Made by a program: the position numbers and the translations under genes | The notes under the pieces: model-generated | Database searches by the model: none | The model's input: the letters and a program-made list of their open reading frames with translations, nothing else | Told to the model about the DNA's origin: nothing | Shown here: positions 44,832 to 54,453 of the stretch, piece after piece | Position numbering within the stretch: the first letter of the stretch is position 1 | Layout: every line of letters starts with the position of its first letter | NCBI GenBank assembly: GCA_903885375.1 | Contig: CAISIK010000083.1 | Coordinates: 1 to 64,000 of the forward strand | From: an uncultured Pseudomonadota bacterium | Lineage (GTDB): Bacteria; Myxococcota_A; UBA796; SXON01 | Length of the DNA stretch: 64,000 nucleotides | Reading direction: 5' to 3'

Positions 44832-45167
44832 TCACCCGTCGAAGGCGTTGTCCATCCACTGGATGCCGCCCGCGCCATCCACCATGGCCACAAGGAAGCA
44901 CACCTCGCGGTCGGGCTCCCCTCGCTCATGGAGCCACAACCGCCCCACGCGCCGAAGCCGCGTACGCTTGGTGGCGTTCACGGACTCGTCGCTCAACGGG
45001 TCTTCCGGATCGCGGAGCTTCACCTCCACGAAACGGAGCTCGCCCCTGCGCTGCACCACGGCATCGAGCTCGCCGCCCCCACCACGCCAATTGCGCGCGA
45101 GGAGCTGCCAGCCCTGACCGACGAGCGCTTCCACCACGAGTGATTCGGCTTCGGCCCCGCGCAACAA
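44832..45167 (-). CDS. yraN: YraN/UPF0102 family nuclease-like protein
   Basis: The 111-residue protein has the PD-(D/E)xK-type core of the UPF0102 family: RNWRGGGGELDAVVQ followed by RFVEVKLRD, with conserved Glu, Asp, Glu-x-Lys. The nuclease role is predicted only. The start is TTG at 45167; no ATG or GTG lies between the rplS stop and this codon. It follows rplS by 22 bp; yraN is commonly found near rplS-rnhB, but rnhB is missing here. Confidence 0.8.
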   Translation of the reverse strand: MLRGAEAESLVVEALVGQGWQLLARNWRGGGGELDAVVQRRGELRFVEVKLRDPEDPLSDESVNATKRTRLRRVGRLWLHERGEPDREVCFLVAMVDGAGGIQWMDNAFDG

Positions 45168-45189
45168 CCGCGCGCGGCGCTCGGCCGGA

Positions 45190-45543
45190 TCAGACGGGAC
45201 GGTAGGCAGCTTCCTTCAGGCGGGCGCTCTTGCCCGAACGCTCGCGCAGGAAGTAGAGCTTGGACCGGCGCACGGAGTGCTTGGTCTTGACCTCGATCTT
45301 GGCCACGTTCGGGGAGAAGACCGGGAACACGCGCTCGACGCCCACGCCAAAGCTGCTCTTGCGCACCGTCATGGTGGTGCGGGGGCCGCCCTGCTTGATG
45401 GCGATCACGGTGCCTTCGTAGACCTGGATACGGCTCTTTTCACCGTCCGTGATCTTCACGTGCACCCGCACGACATCGCCGATGCCGGCATCCAGCGTGC
45501 GGCCGGCGAGGAGTTCCTGTTCGAGGGCGGAGATGGTGAGCAT
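45190..45543 (-). CDS. rplS: 50S ribosomal protein L19
   Basis: The 117-residue protein, the usual length, has the signature KSSFGVGVERVFPVFSPNV and a C-terminal KLYFLRERSGKSARLKE. It contacts the 30S subunit at the bridge of the ribosome. Its usual neighbours trmD and rimM are not in the window; instead it lies 49 bp downstream of truB. That spacer contains a 6-bp hairpin (GCCGTC/GACGGC, 45566-45583) that could end truB transcripts or act in the rplS leader. Confidence 0.97.
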   Translation of the reverse strand: MLTISALEQELLAGRTLDAGIGDVVRVHVKITDGEKSRIQVYEGTVIAIKQGGPRTTMTVRKSSFGVGVERVFPVFSPNVAKIEVKTKHSVRRSKLYFLRERSGKSARLKEAAYRPV

Positions 45544-45592
45544 TGAACTAGACTCGGAAAGCAGCGCCGTCTATCTGGACGGCTGGGCGACG

Positions 45593-46558
45593 TCAAGAGC
45601 GGGGGGCCGCCTCTTGCGCGAGAACCACCGCTCGGAGGCCGCCGGGGGGCAGGACGCCCACGATCTCGGAGCCTTCGATGAGGAGGAGGGCCTGATTCTC
45701 GTCGCGCGGGGCGGAGGGCGCAGCACCAGTCTGCACGAAACGACGCGCCTCGATGCTCGACAGGGTGAGCGAGGGCAGGTGCCCGAGCACGGCCCGCGGC
45801 GACAGCTTGAAGGGCTGCAGGCCCCGGAAAATGCTCTCCCGGTCGCGCCAGGGAACGCGGTCCTCCCGGCGGGTGAGCCGCAGCACGTTCACCCAGTCGG
45901 GCGACTCGGCCACGACGAGCGCCAGGCGCGACATGGAGACGGAGTTTTCAAGGGTGAAGCTGCCGCTCGCCTCGCGGCGGAGCTCGGCGAGGTGCCCGAG
46001 CGTGCCGAGGGCCACGCCCACCTCCTCCGCGATGACGCGGGCGTAGGTGCCGCGGCTGCAGCGGATGCGCACGCGCAGCCGCTCCTCGCCGAGATCGATG
46101 AGCTCGATGCCGTGGATCGTGATGCGGCGGGACCGCACCTCCACTTCCTGGCCCGCGCGGGCGTAGGAGTACAGCGGCCGGCCGGCCACCTTCACTGCGG
46201 AATAGCGGGGCGGCACCTGGTCGCGCTCGCCGACGAAGCTGGCGAGCACGCGCTCCACCTCCGCGCGGCGGAGCGTGGGGATGGGTGCCGTTTCCAGCAC
46301 GCTGCCCGTAGGATCGCCGGTGTCGGTGGAGGCGCCGAGCTGGATGGTGGCGTCGTACACCTTCATCGATTCATCGAGAAAGCCGATGAGCCGGGTGGCG
46401 CCGCCGAGGGCGAGCGGGAGCACGCCCGTGGCGAAGGGGTCGAGCGTGCCGGTGTGACCCACCTTCTTGAGGCCGGTGACGGCCCGGACCACCGCCACGA
46501 TGTCGTGCGAGGTGACGCCCGGCGGCTTGTCGACGACGAGGAAGCCGTCGAACGTCAT
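45593..46558 (-). CDS. truB: tRNA pseudouridine-55 synthase TruB
   Basis: The 321-residue protein has the catalytic Asp in GHTGTLDPFATGVLPL. Also present are family motifs DKPPGVTSH at the N-terminus and VRCSRGTYARVIAEEVG-like text (RIRCSRGTYARV), plus a C-terminal PUA-like domain (about 250-321). It isomerises U55 in the T loop of tRNA. The ATG overlaps the rbfA stop (ATGA, 46555-46558). The rbfA-truB pair is conserved, but nusA-infB, normally upstream, is absent. Confidence 0.97.
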   Translation of the reverse strand: MTFDGFLVVDKPPGVTSHDIVAVVRAVTGLKKVGHTGTLDPFATGVLPLALGGATRLIGFLDESMKVYDATIQLGASTDTGDPTGSVLETAPIPTLRRAEVERVLASFVGERDQVPPRYSAVKVAGRPLYSYARAGQEVEVRSRRITIHGIELIDLGEERLRVRIRCSRGTYARVIAEEVGVALGTLGHLAELRREASGSFTLENSVSMSRLALVVAESPDWVNVLRLTRREDRVPWRDRESIFRGLQPFKLSPRAVLGHLPSLTLSSIEARRFVQTGAAPSAPRDENQALLLIEGSEIVGVLPPGGLRAVVLAQEAAPRS

Positions 46559-46917
46559 CCCGACTCCTCGGGCGGCGGGACAACGAGGCGGGCGAAGAGG
46601 TCATCGATGTGGGCGGCGTACTCCACGTTCTTGTCGAGCTCGAAGCGCAGCTCGGGGGAGTGACGGATGCCGAGCGCGCGACCCACGGGGCCCCGCAGCA
46701 TCGGCGCCACGGACTTGAGGCCTTCGGCGATGGCCACCCGGTTGCCGATGCCGCCGAACGGAAGCCACCGGATGATGGCCACGCTCAGGTCGTCGTTGAC
46801 CGACACCCCGATCACGCTGACGTTGCCGACCCGCGGATCGGGCACGCCCTCCCGGAGCAATCGCGTGACTTCTTCCTGAACCCGAACCGCGATGCGATCT
46901 GCGCGACGACCAGCCAT
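46555..46917 (-). CDS. rbfA: Ribosome-binding factor A
   Basis: The 120-residue KH-type protein has family phrases RADRIAVRVQEEVTRLL, DPRVGNVSVIGV and RHSPELRFELDKNVEYAAHID. It binds the 30S subunit late in 16S rRNA maturation and helps in cold adaptation. Start ATG at 46917, 10 bp after the upstream gene's stop, and coupled to truB by a 4-bp overlap. Confidence 0.96.
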   Translation of the reverse strand: MAGRRADRIAVRVQEEVTRLLREGVPDPRVGNVSVIGVSVNDDLSVAIIRWLPFGGIGNRVAIAEGLKSVAPMLRGPVGRALGIRHSPELRFELDKNVEYAAHIDDLFARLVVPPPEESG

Positions 46918-46927
46918 GGCCGCGGCG

Positions 46928-48427
46928 CTATCCGCGTGGGGGCGTACCCGCCAACTTCGCCCGGAGTTCAGCCAGCTCGCTCTCGAGCTGGGCGATGCGG
47001 ACGCGCTGTTGCTCCTCCTTCCGGCGCAGATGGCGGATCAGGGCGCGGCCCTCCCCCTGGAGCGGCGCTTCCGCGGGGGGCGGCGCAGGCGCCACCGGAG
47101 GGGGCGGCGCCGGGCGCGGCGGCGGCGGCGTCGGGAGCACCTCGTGGGCGGTGGTGTCCTCGTCGCCCGCCGCGAGCACCTCATCCTCGGATTCCCCAAG
47201 GAGCGGCACCTCATCGGCCTCGCCGTCGGCCGCGAGGACCACCTCGTCATCCGGGACCTCCTCCTCGGCCGGATCGGCAGCGATGAGGTCGGGCATCGGC
47301 GGGAGCTCTTCGCGCTCGAACATGCCGCCGTCTTCATCGTCGCCCCGGCGGACGACCACGTGCTCGGTGCTCTTCCGGTGGCTCGGGAGGTCGATCGAGA
47401 AGACCGCCTCCTCGTGCTCGTCGGAAAAGCAGGTGGGGAACCCCGCGGGCGCGGGCACGCTCGGCGCGGGCCTGCCCGCAGCGGGCGACGCACCCATGCC
47501 GTGGGCAAGCGCCGACGGGTGACCGGGAACCACCGGCATCGGCGGAAGCTCCGGCAGGTCGGAGAGGGGGTCCTCCGAGGACTCCGGGTCGTGGACACCT
47601 GCTTCGGCCGGCTCACCGGCGGCCCCGAACGCGAGGACTGCGTCATCGTGCGCGCCCGGGCGGGGCAAGGGATTCCGCCGCTCATCGAGCGACATGGTGG
47701 GCGCGTCATCGAGCCCGCGTTCGGAGCGCACGTCGGGGCGCGAAGCCACGCCCGGCGCATCGGCCCCGCGCTGCCGCGGGCGCTGGGCCTCATGGCTGGC
47801 CGGGTAACGAACGCCGGCCGTGGAGGAGCGCGCGCCGATCACCGGCGGCGGCGGTGCCCCCTTGGCCCCTGCGGCGGGAGCCTCGGCCACCTCGGCGATC
47901 GGTCGCGGCGGCGCCGGCGGCGGGCCCGTGAGCGAGGCAAGGGCGCTGTCGACGTCCTCCACCGACTCTTCGTGGACCGTGATGCTGTCGAGCGCCTGCC
48001 GCAGCTCGCTGAGCGACGGACGACGCGACTTGGGACGCGGCGCCGAGGCCTCCTGGGGCGGCATGGACACGGCGAGCACGGCGTACCGGAAGCCCCCGTC
48101 GACCACGATCTCGAGCTCATGCCACCGGTCGGTCTCCACGCGCTCGAGCTGGAGCTCATCGACGCGGTTGAGCAGGTGCCCCTGGCGCGCGCGACCTCCA
48201 TCCCACACGAGGATGAAGCGGGTGCTCCGGAGCTGGGCGGCCGAGAGACGCTCCTCCATGCCGAGCGCGCGCGCCGGCGGGTCGATCAGCACGCCGGGCC
48301 GGGCCACCCGGAGGATGCCCTTGCCGTCCTGCACCTCGAAACGCAGCGAATACGGACCATCCGCCACGTTTTGGCGGCGCAGCCAGATTCGGAAGCGTGG
48401 GGGATGGGCCTGGGAGTCCGCGGGCAT
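46928..48427 (-). CDS. Pro/Glu-rich protein of unknown function with C-terminal coiled coil
   Basis: In this 499-residue protein, residues 1-125 form a folded N-terminal domain (FRIWLRRQNVADGPYSLRF, RSTRFILVWDGG, HELEIVVDGGFRYAVLAV). It resembles a beta-sandwich that I cannot name. Residues 130-440 are low-complexity Pro, Ala, Asp and Glu with no domains. Residues 455-490 are a short coiled coil (EEQQRVRIAQLESELAELRAKL, split by me). There is no signal or membrane segment. It lies 10 bp upstream of rbfA, so may be transcribed with ribosome and tRNA maturation genes, but gives no sign of RNA binding. Divergent from the small gene at 48526. Confidence 0.7.
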   Translation of the reverse strand: MPADSQAHPPRFRIWLRRQNVADGPYSLRFEVQDGKGILRVARPGVLIDPPARALGMEERLSAAQLRSTRFILVWDGGRARQGHLLNRVDELQLERVETDRWHELEIVVDGGFRYAVLAVSMPPQEASAPRPKSRRPSLSELRQALDSITVHEESVEDVDSALASLTGPPPAPPRPIAEVAEAPAAGAKGAPPPPVIGARSSTAGVRYPASHEAQRPRQRGADAPGVASRPDVRSERGLDDAPTMSLDERRNPLPRPGAHDDAVLAFGAAGEPAEAGVHDPESSEDPLSDLPELPPMPVVPGHPSALAHGMGASPAAGRPAPSVPAPAGFPTCFSDEHEEAVFSIDLPSHRKSTEHVVVRRGDDEDGGMFEREELPPMPDLIAADPAEEEVPDDEVVLAADGEADEVPLLGESEDEVLAAGDEDTTAHEVLPTPPPPRPAPPPPVAPAPPPAEAPLQGEGRALIRHLRRKEEQQRVRIAQLESELAELRAKLAGTPPRG

Positions 48428-48473
48428 GGCGCCCGCCGAGTGTATCGCGCCTCGCGCGCTGCCGTGCGGGAGC

Positions 48474-48502
48474 TTGCCGAAGGCCGGGTGCGCAACTACA
48501 GT
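48474..48502 (+). promoter_or_regulatory. Candidate sigma-70 promoter of a small gene
   Basis: TTGCCG (48474-48479) and TACAGT (48497-48502) are exactly 17 bp apart, and the downstream region is A-rich (gtgaaacaca). The -10 ends 23 bp before the ATG at 48526. Both hexamers match consensus at four positions. Confidence 0.5.
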
Positions 48503-48525
48503 GAAACACAGGATTGGAGCTTGCC

Positions 48526-48717
48526 ATGGGGATCGGCCGGTCGGTGCTGCGCGGGCTCAAGGAGCGTGTGATGAGTCGTTACGGCGAGCGCATCGTGTCC
48601 AACCTGGGGGACACGTCGTCGGATGCGCCCAACAAGTTCAGCGAGCCGAAGCGGAACCTGTACGAGGAGATGGAGAAGGAAGGCCGGATCGACAAGAAGG
48701 CCGGCGGCGATCGCTGA
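48526..48717 (+). CDS. Small conserved-looking hydrophilic protein
   Basis: The 63-residue protein starts at the ATG at 48526, preceded by GGAG at good spacing; an upstream TTG at 48514 would overlap that site. An amphipathic N-terminal helix (GRSVLRGLKERVMSRYGERI) is followed by a charged tail (PKRNLYEEMEKEGRIDKKAGG). No domain is recognised. It has its own promoter candidate and a hairpin downstream, so it looks like a monocistronic real gene. The NLYEEMEKEGRID stretch recalls small ribosome- or RNA-associated proteins but that is only an impression. Confidence 0.65.
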   Translation: MGIGRSVLRGLKERVMSRYGERIVSNLGDTSSDAPNKFSEPKRNLYEEMEKEGRIDKKAGGDR

Positions 48718-48746
48718 GTCGCTGTCGAAGTCCCAGGGCCGTCGGG

Positions 48747-48761
48747 GGGGCGTGGCGCCCC
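48747..48761 (+). terminator. Possible terminator hairpin after the small gene
   Basis: GGGGCG-TGG-CGCCCC, a 6-bp stem with a 3-base loop, sits 29 bp past the stop of the small gene and 44 bp before ccmA. No T tract follows. Confidence 0.35.
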
Positions 48762-48805
48762 GGCCTGCCGCACGCCCCTCCCATCCGCGTTAGCCGCGGG
48801 CGGCC

Positions 48806-49510
48806 ATGGCTGCACCCGCCCTCCTAGCCGCCGGCGTCGGCCGGCGTTTCCTCGGTCGCTGGGCCGTGAGAAACGTCAGCTTCGAGCTTCCGACGGGTGC
48901 GCTCCTGCTTGTGCACGGGGCCAACGGCGCGGGCAAGACCACCCTGCTGCGGGTCCTCGCCTCGGCGCTCTCGCCAACCGAGGGCAGCGTCAGCGTTTTC
49001 GGCGGTACGCCCAGCGGTGCGCGCGCCCGCGTCAGCCTCCTCTCCCATGCCGACGGCCACTACGACGAGCTCAGCGGGCGGGACAACCTCGAAGCCGCGC
49101 GACGGCTCGGCAACCTCACCGGGAATGTCGGCGAGGTGCTGGCGCGCGTTGGCCTGGCCACGCGGGCCGACGACCCGGTTCGGCAGTACAGCGCGGGCAT
49201 GCGGAAGCGGCTGGCCTTCGCGCGGGTGCTGCTCAAGTCCCCGGCGCTCGCCCTGTTCGACGAGCCCTACGCCGCCCTCGACGCCGATGGCCACGTCCTC
49301 GTCGACACCCTCTTCCGCGAGCTCCACGCGGCGGGCACCACCCTCGTGGTGAGCACCCACCAGGTCGGCCGCGTCGCCCCGATCAGCACGCACACCGCGG
49401 AGCTCGCTTCCGGGCGCCTTGTCGCCTTTGGTCGCGCGGGCACCGATGCTCCCGGGGAACCGGTTAGCACCGCCCTCCCGACCGGGAACCTCGCCGAAGA
49501 GCGGCCGTGA
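48806..49510 (+). CDS. ccmA: CcmA, heme-exporter ATPase subunit
   Basis: The 234-residue ABC ATPase has Walker A GANGAGKTT, signature YSAGMRKRL and Walker B LALFDEPYAALD. CcmA with CcmB drives release of holo-CcmE from the CcmC-CcmD heme complex in System I cytochrome c maturation. It is slightly longer than E. coli CcmA (about 205) because of a C-terminal tail. First gene of the operon; the stop overlaps the ccmB GTG. Confidence 0.9.
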   Translation: MAAPALLAAGVGRRFLGRWAVRNVSFELPTGALLLVHGANGAGKTTLLRVLASALSPTEGSVSVFGGTPSGARARVSLLSHADGHYDELSGRDNLEAARRLGNLTGNVGEVLARVGLATRADDPVRQYSAGMRKRLAFARVLLKSPALALFDEPYAALDADGHVLVDTLFRELHAAGTTLVVSTHQVGRVAPISTHTAELASGRLVAFGRAGTDAPGEPVSTALPTGNLAEERP

Positions 49511-50187
49511 AGGAGATCCTCCGCCAGTGCACCCTCGTCGTCCGCAAGGAACTGCTGCACCTGTGGCGAGGGCGCGCGCGGCTGGTGGCCACGGCCGCCT
49601 TCGCCTTCGCGAACCTCGTGGTGTTTTCCTTTGCGGGGGGCCTGCACAGCGAGGCGTTGCGGACCAACGCGGCCGGCTTCCTCTGGGTGGGCATCCTGCT
49701 CGCGAGCACGCTCGCGCTGGGCGAGAGCTTCCGGGTGGAGGTGCAGAACAATGCGCTCGAAGCCATGCTGCTCCTGCCAGTTCACCCGGCGGCGATCTTC
49801 TACGGCAAGGCCATCGGCAACCTCGTGCTGCTCACGCTGGTGGGCATGGTAATGATCCCGTTCTCGGTGGTGCTCTTCGATGCCACGCCGGCGGGGGGGC
49901 TCGGCCGCCTGTTCCTGACCATTCCGTTCGGGGCGGCGGCGATCAGCGCGCCGGGCACGATGCATGCGGCGCTCTCCTCGCGAGCCCGCAGCCGCGACGT
50001 GCTGCTGCCCCTGCTGCTCTTTCCGCTCGTGGTCCCGGGTCTCGTCGCCGCGGTGCAGGCCACGCAGCTCGGTTTTGTGGGCGACGCCATGGGCGACTAT
50101 GGCGACTGGCTCACGGTGCTCGCGGGGTTCTGCGTGGTCCAATGGGGGCTCGGCGGGCTCCTCTTCTCGTTCGTGGTGGAGGAATGA
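49507..50187 (+). CDS. ccmB: CcmB, heme-exporter membrane subunit
   Basis: The 226-residue protein has six membrane segments. The N-terminal cytosolic helix (LVVRKELLHLWRGRA) and the conserved LEAMLLLPVHPAAIFYGKAIGNL loop (split by me) are typical. It pairs with CcmA. Start GTG at 49507 overlaps ccmA by 4 bp. Length is standard. Confidence 0.93.
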   Translation: MKEILRQCTLVVRKELLHLWRGRARLVATAAFAFANLVVFSFAGGLHSEALRTNAAGFLWVGILLASTLALGESFRVEVQNNALEAMLLLPVHPAAIFYGKAIGNLVLLTLVGMVMIPFSVVLFDATPAGGLGRLFLTIPFGAAAISAPGTMHAALSSRARSRDVLLPLLLFPLVVPGLVAAVQATQLGFVGDAMGDYGDWLTVLAGFCVVQWGLGGLLFSFVVEE

Positions 50188-50191
50188 ACCG

Positions 50192-50842
50192 GTGACTCGG
50201 AACCTCCTGATCACGGGCGCTCTCGCCGTCCTCCTTCAGGTGGGCGGCATGGTGGCCGGCCTCACGCTGTCGCCGCCGGAACAACACATGAGCGACCTCG
50301 TGCGCATCATGTTCGTGCACGTGCCGGTGGCCTGGGCGGCGATGGCCACCTTCACCGTCACCCTGGTCGCGGCGATCGGGTGGCTCTCCACGCGCCGCTG
50401 GGGCTGGGACCACCTCCTCGATGCCTCGCTGGAGGTCGGGGTGGTGCTCGGCGTACTGCTCTCCGTCCAGGGCTCCGTGTGGGGCTACCCCACCTGGGGC
50501 ACCTGGTGGACGTGGGACCCGCGGCTCACCTCCGTGGCCGTCATGGTGCTGAGCTTCCTCGGCATCCTCGCGCTGCGCGCCTTCGTCGACGATCCCGACA
50601 AACGGGCGAGCTGGAGCGCGGCGGCGAGCATCCTGGCCTGGGGGTCGGTGCCCTTCACCTACTTCTGCGTGAAGGTGATGAACTCCCTGCACCAGAAGCA
50701 GACCCCCTGGGGCGCGATGGCGCCCGAAATGCTGCGCGTACTGCTCCTCAACACGGGCACAGTCACGATCCTCACCCTCTGGATGCTGGTGGCTCGCTAC
50801 CGGCTCGCCCGCGTGGAACTGCAACGGGAGCTGGACACATGA
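50192..50842 (+). CDS. ccmC: CcmC, heme-handling protein
   Basis: The 216-residue protein has six membrane segments. The tryptophan-rich heme motif is WGTWWTWDPRLTS. The conserved His residues that ligate heme are probably those in MFVHVPVAWAAM and in NSLHQKQ. CcmC loads heme onto CcmE. The start is GTG at 50192, 4 bp after the ccmB stop; an ATG two bases after that stop is in the wrong frame. Confidence 0.93.
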   Translation: MTRNLLITGALAVLLQVGGMVAGLTLSPPEQHMSDLVRIMFVHVPVAWAAMATFTVTLVAAIGWLSTRRWGWDHLLDASLEVGVVLGVLLSVQGSVWGYPTWGTWWTWDPRLTSVAVMVLSFLGILALRAFVDDPDKRASWSAAASILAWGSVPFTYFCVKVMNSLHQKQTPWGAMAPEMLRVLLLNTGTVTILTLWMLVARYRLARVELQRELDT

Positions 50843-50973
50843 TGGGCGTCGTCACCGATCCCTGGCCCTACGTGTGGGCCGCGTACGGCGCCACCACCCT
50901 GGCGCTCGGCGCCTATCTCGTGTCGTTGTGGGTCCGCAGTCAACCCTCGGGAGGCACCAGTGAAGAACGCTAA
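50839..50973 (+). CDS. ccmD: CcmD, small heme-chaperone partner
   Basis: The 44-residue protein has one membrane helix (YVWAAYGATTLALGAYLVSLW) and a charged tail. Its position between ccmC and ccmE, its length and its topology are those of CcmD, whose sequence is poorly conserved. The ATG (50839) overlaps the ccmC stop and the tail overlaps the ccmE start by 14 bp. Easily missed by gene finders. Confidence 0.82.
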   Translation: MMGVVTDPWPYVWAAYGATTLALGAYLVSLWVRSQPSGGTSEER

Positions 50974-51391
50974 GCTGCCGGCGATCCTTGTCGGCCTGTC
51001 CGTGGTGGGCGTCCTCGGATTCCTCGCGTTCGGCAGCATGGGCGACAACCTCGTGTACTACTGGTCGCCCTCCGAGCTCCGCGCCGCGGCCGACGGCGGG
51101 GCCGGCGGCATGGTGCGCCTTGGGGGACTCGTGAAGGCCGGCAGTGTGCGGGTGGAGGGCACAAAGACGGTGTTCACGGTGGAGGACCACGGCGCAAGCG
51201 TGGAGGTGCGCACGGCCGCCATCCCGCCGCAGATGTTCCGCGAGGGCATCGGCGTGGTGGTGGAGGGGAGCCTCGGTCCCGACGGCGTCTTCGAGAGCAA
51301 GCGGCTCCTCGTGAAGCACGACGAGAACTACAAGGCGCCGACCGACGGCAACCTGTCCCAGGACCAGACCCGCTCGCTCGAGGGGGACTGA
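50960..51391 (+). CDS. ccmE: CcmE, covalent heme chaperone
   Basis: This 143-residue, single-pass membrane protein has an OB-fold periplasmic domain (VRLGGLVKAGSV, FTVEDHGASVEV). The heme-binding motif is VKHDENY with His120 and Tyr124, the same H-x3-Y spacing as E. coli His130/Tyr134. It carries heme covalently from CcmC to CcmF. Start GTG inside the ccmD 3' end. Confidence 0.95.
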   Translation: MKNAKLPAILVGLSVVGVLGFLAFGSMGDNLVYYWSPSELRAAADGGAGGMVRLGGLVKAGSVRVEGTKTVFTVEDHGASVEVRTAAIPPQMFREGIGVVVEGSLGPDGVFESKRLLVKHDENYKAPTDGNLSQDQTRSLEGD

Positions 51392-51392
51392 C

Positions 51393-53347
<1,955 letters not shown>

Positions 53348-53351
<4 letters not shown>

Positions 53352-53869
53352 ACTGGAAGGTGCTGCTGGTCGGGCTGGCGCTGGTGGTGCCGCTCGTGTG
53401 GGTGCTGGGGAGCGGGTTCGGGAAGGACCCGCAGTACATCCCCTCCCCGCTCATCGGGAAGCCCGCGCCCGACTTCACGCTGCCGATGCTCGACGGCGAG
53501 GGGCGCACCCTCCACCTCGCCGAGCTCCGCGGCAAGCCCACGCTGCTCAACTTCTGGGCCACGTGGTGCGACACCTGCCGGGTGGAGCACCCCATCCTCG
53601 TGAGCCTGAGCCGCACCTACGCCGGGCGGGTGAACTTCGTGGGCGTGGCCTACCTCGACACCGAGCCCAAGCTGCGTGGATGGTTGGCGGCGCACGGCGG
53701 GATGGCATTCCCCACCCTCATCGACGTGGGCAGCACCGCCGCCGTTGCCTTCGGCGTGGGGCGGCTGCCCGAGAGCTACCTCATCGACGCCGAAGGCATC
53801 ATCCGCGAGAAGTACTTCGGCGTGGTCCCCTCCGCGGAGGTGATCACCACGCTTGAGGAGATGCTGTGA
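53348..53869 (+). CDS. ccmG: CcmG/DsbE thiol reductant
   Basis: The 173-residue membrane-anchored thioredoxin has TM segment 4-22 and the active site FWATWCDTCRVEHP (Cys74, Cys77). The characteristic acidic groove region is GVAYLDTEPK, with the cis-Pro loop at GRLPESYLID. It keeps apocytochrome cysteines reduced. The CDTC dipeptide differs from the usual CEPC or CVPC. ATGA overlap with ccmF. Confidence 0.93.
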
Positions 53870-54453
53870 CCGGGGCCGTTCTCGCGCTGTGGTCGGTGGC
53901 GATGGCCGCCGGCCCCGAGCCCGCTGCGGCGCCGGAGACCGTCGCCGCGCCGGAGCCTGTCGCCGCCGGGGCGCAGCTCGTCGTCGAGCCGGCCCCGGAA
54001 GCGGCGCCGGTGGCCCTCGGCCTCGACCCGGCCACGATCGTAGGCACGCCCGAGGGCGCCCCGCTCGCCGGCGAAGCGCTCGCCGAGGCCACGCGCGCCA
54101 CCGGCCTGAAGTTGCGTTGCCCCACCTGCCAGGGGATGAGCGTGGCGGAGAGCCCTGCGGAGGGCGCCCGCGCGATGAAGGTGGAGGTCGAGAAGATGCA
54201 CGCGGCCGGCTTCTCCGAGCAGCAGGTGCTCGACTTCTTCGAGGCCTCGTACGGCCCGTTCATCCTGCTCGCTCCCCGCCGCGAGGGCGCCAACCTCGCG
54301 CTCTGGATCGCACCACCCGCCTTGCTCCTCCTCGGCGGCCTTCTCGCGATGGGCCAGCTCCGGCGCGGTCGCAAGGCGCTCCCTCCCCCGCCCCCGTCGG
54401 CCGGCGAAACCGATCCCTGGCGCGAACGTGTGCGTCGCGAGATTGAAGAATGA
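53866..54453 (+). CDS. ccmH: CcmH (CcmL/Cyc2-type) apocytochrome thiol protein
   Basis: The 195-residue protein starts at GTG 53866. It has a signal peptide, an unusually long Ala/Pro/Glu-rich stretch (about 15-70), then the conserved helical domain with LRCPTCQG (Cys85, Cys88) and YGPFILLAPR. A C-terminal membrane helix (about 145-165) follows. It works with CcmG on apocytochrome. The inserted low-complexity region is not in E. coli CcmH. GTGA overlap with ccmG and ATGA with ccmI. Confidence 0.92.
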   Translation: MTGAVLALWSVAMAAGPEPAAAPETVAAPEPVAAGAQLVVEPAPEAAPVALGLDPATIVGTPEGAPLAGEALAEATRATGLKLRCPTCQGMSVAESPAEGARAMKVEVEKMHAAGFSEQQVLDFFEASYGPFILLAPRREGANLALWIAPPALLLLGGLLAMGQLRRGRKALPPPPPSAGETDPWRERVRREIEE

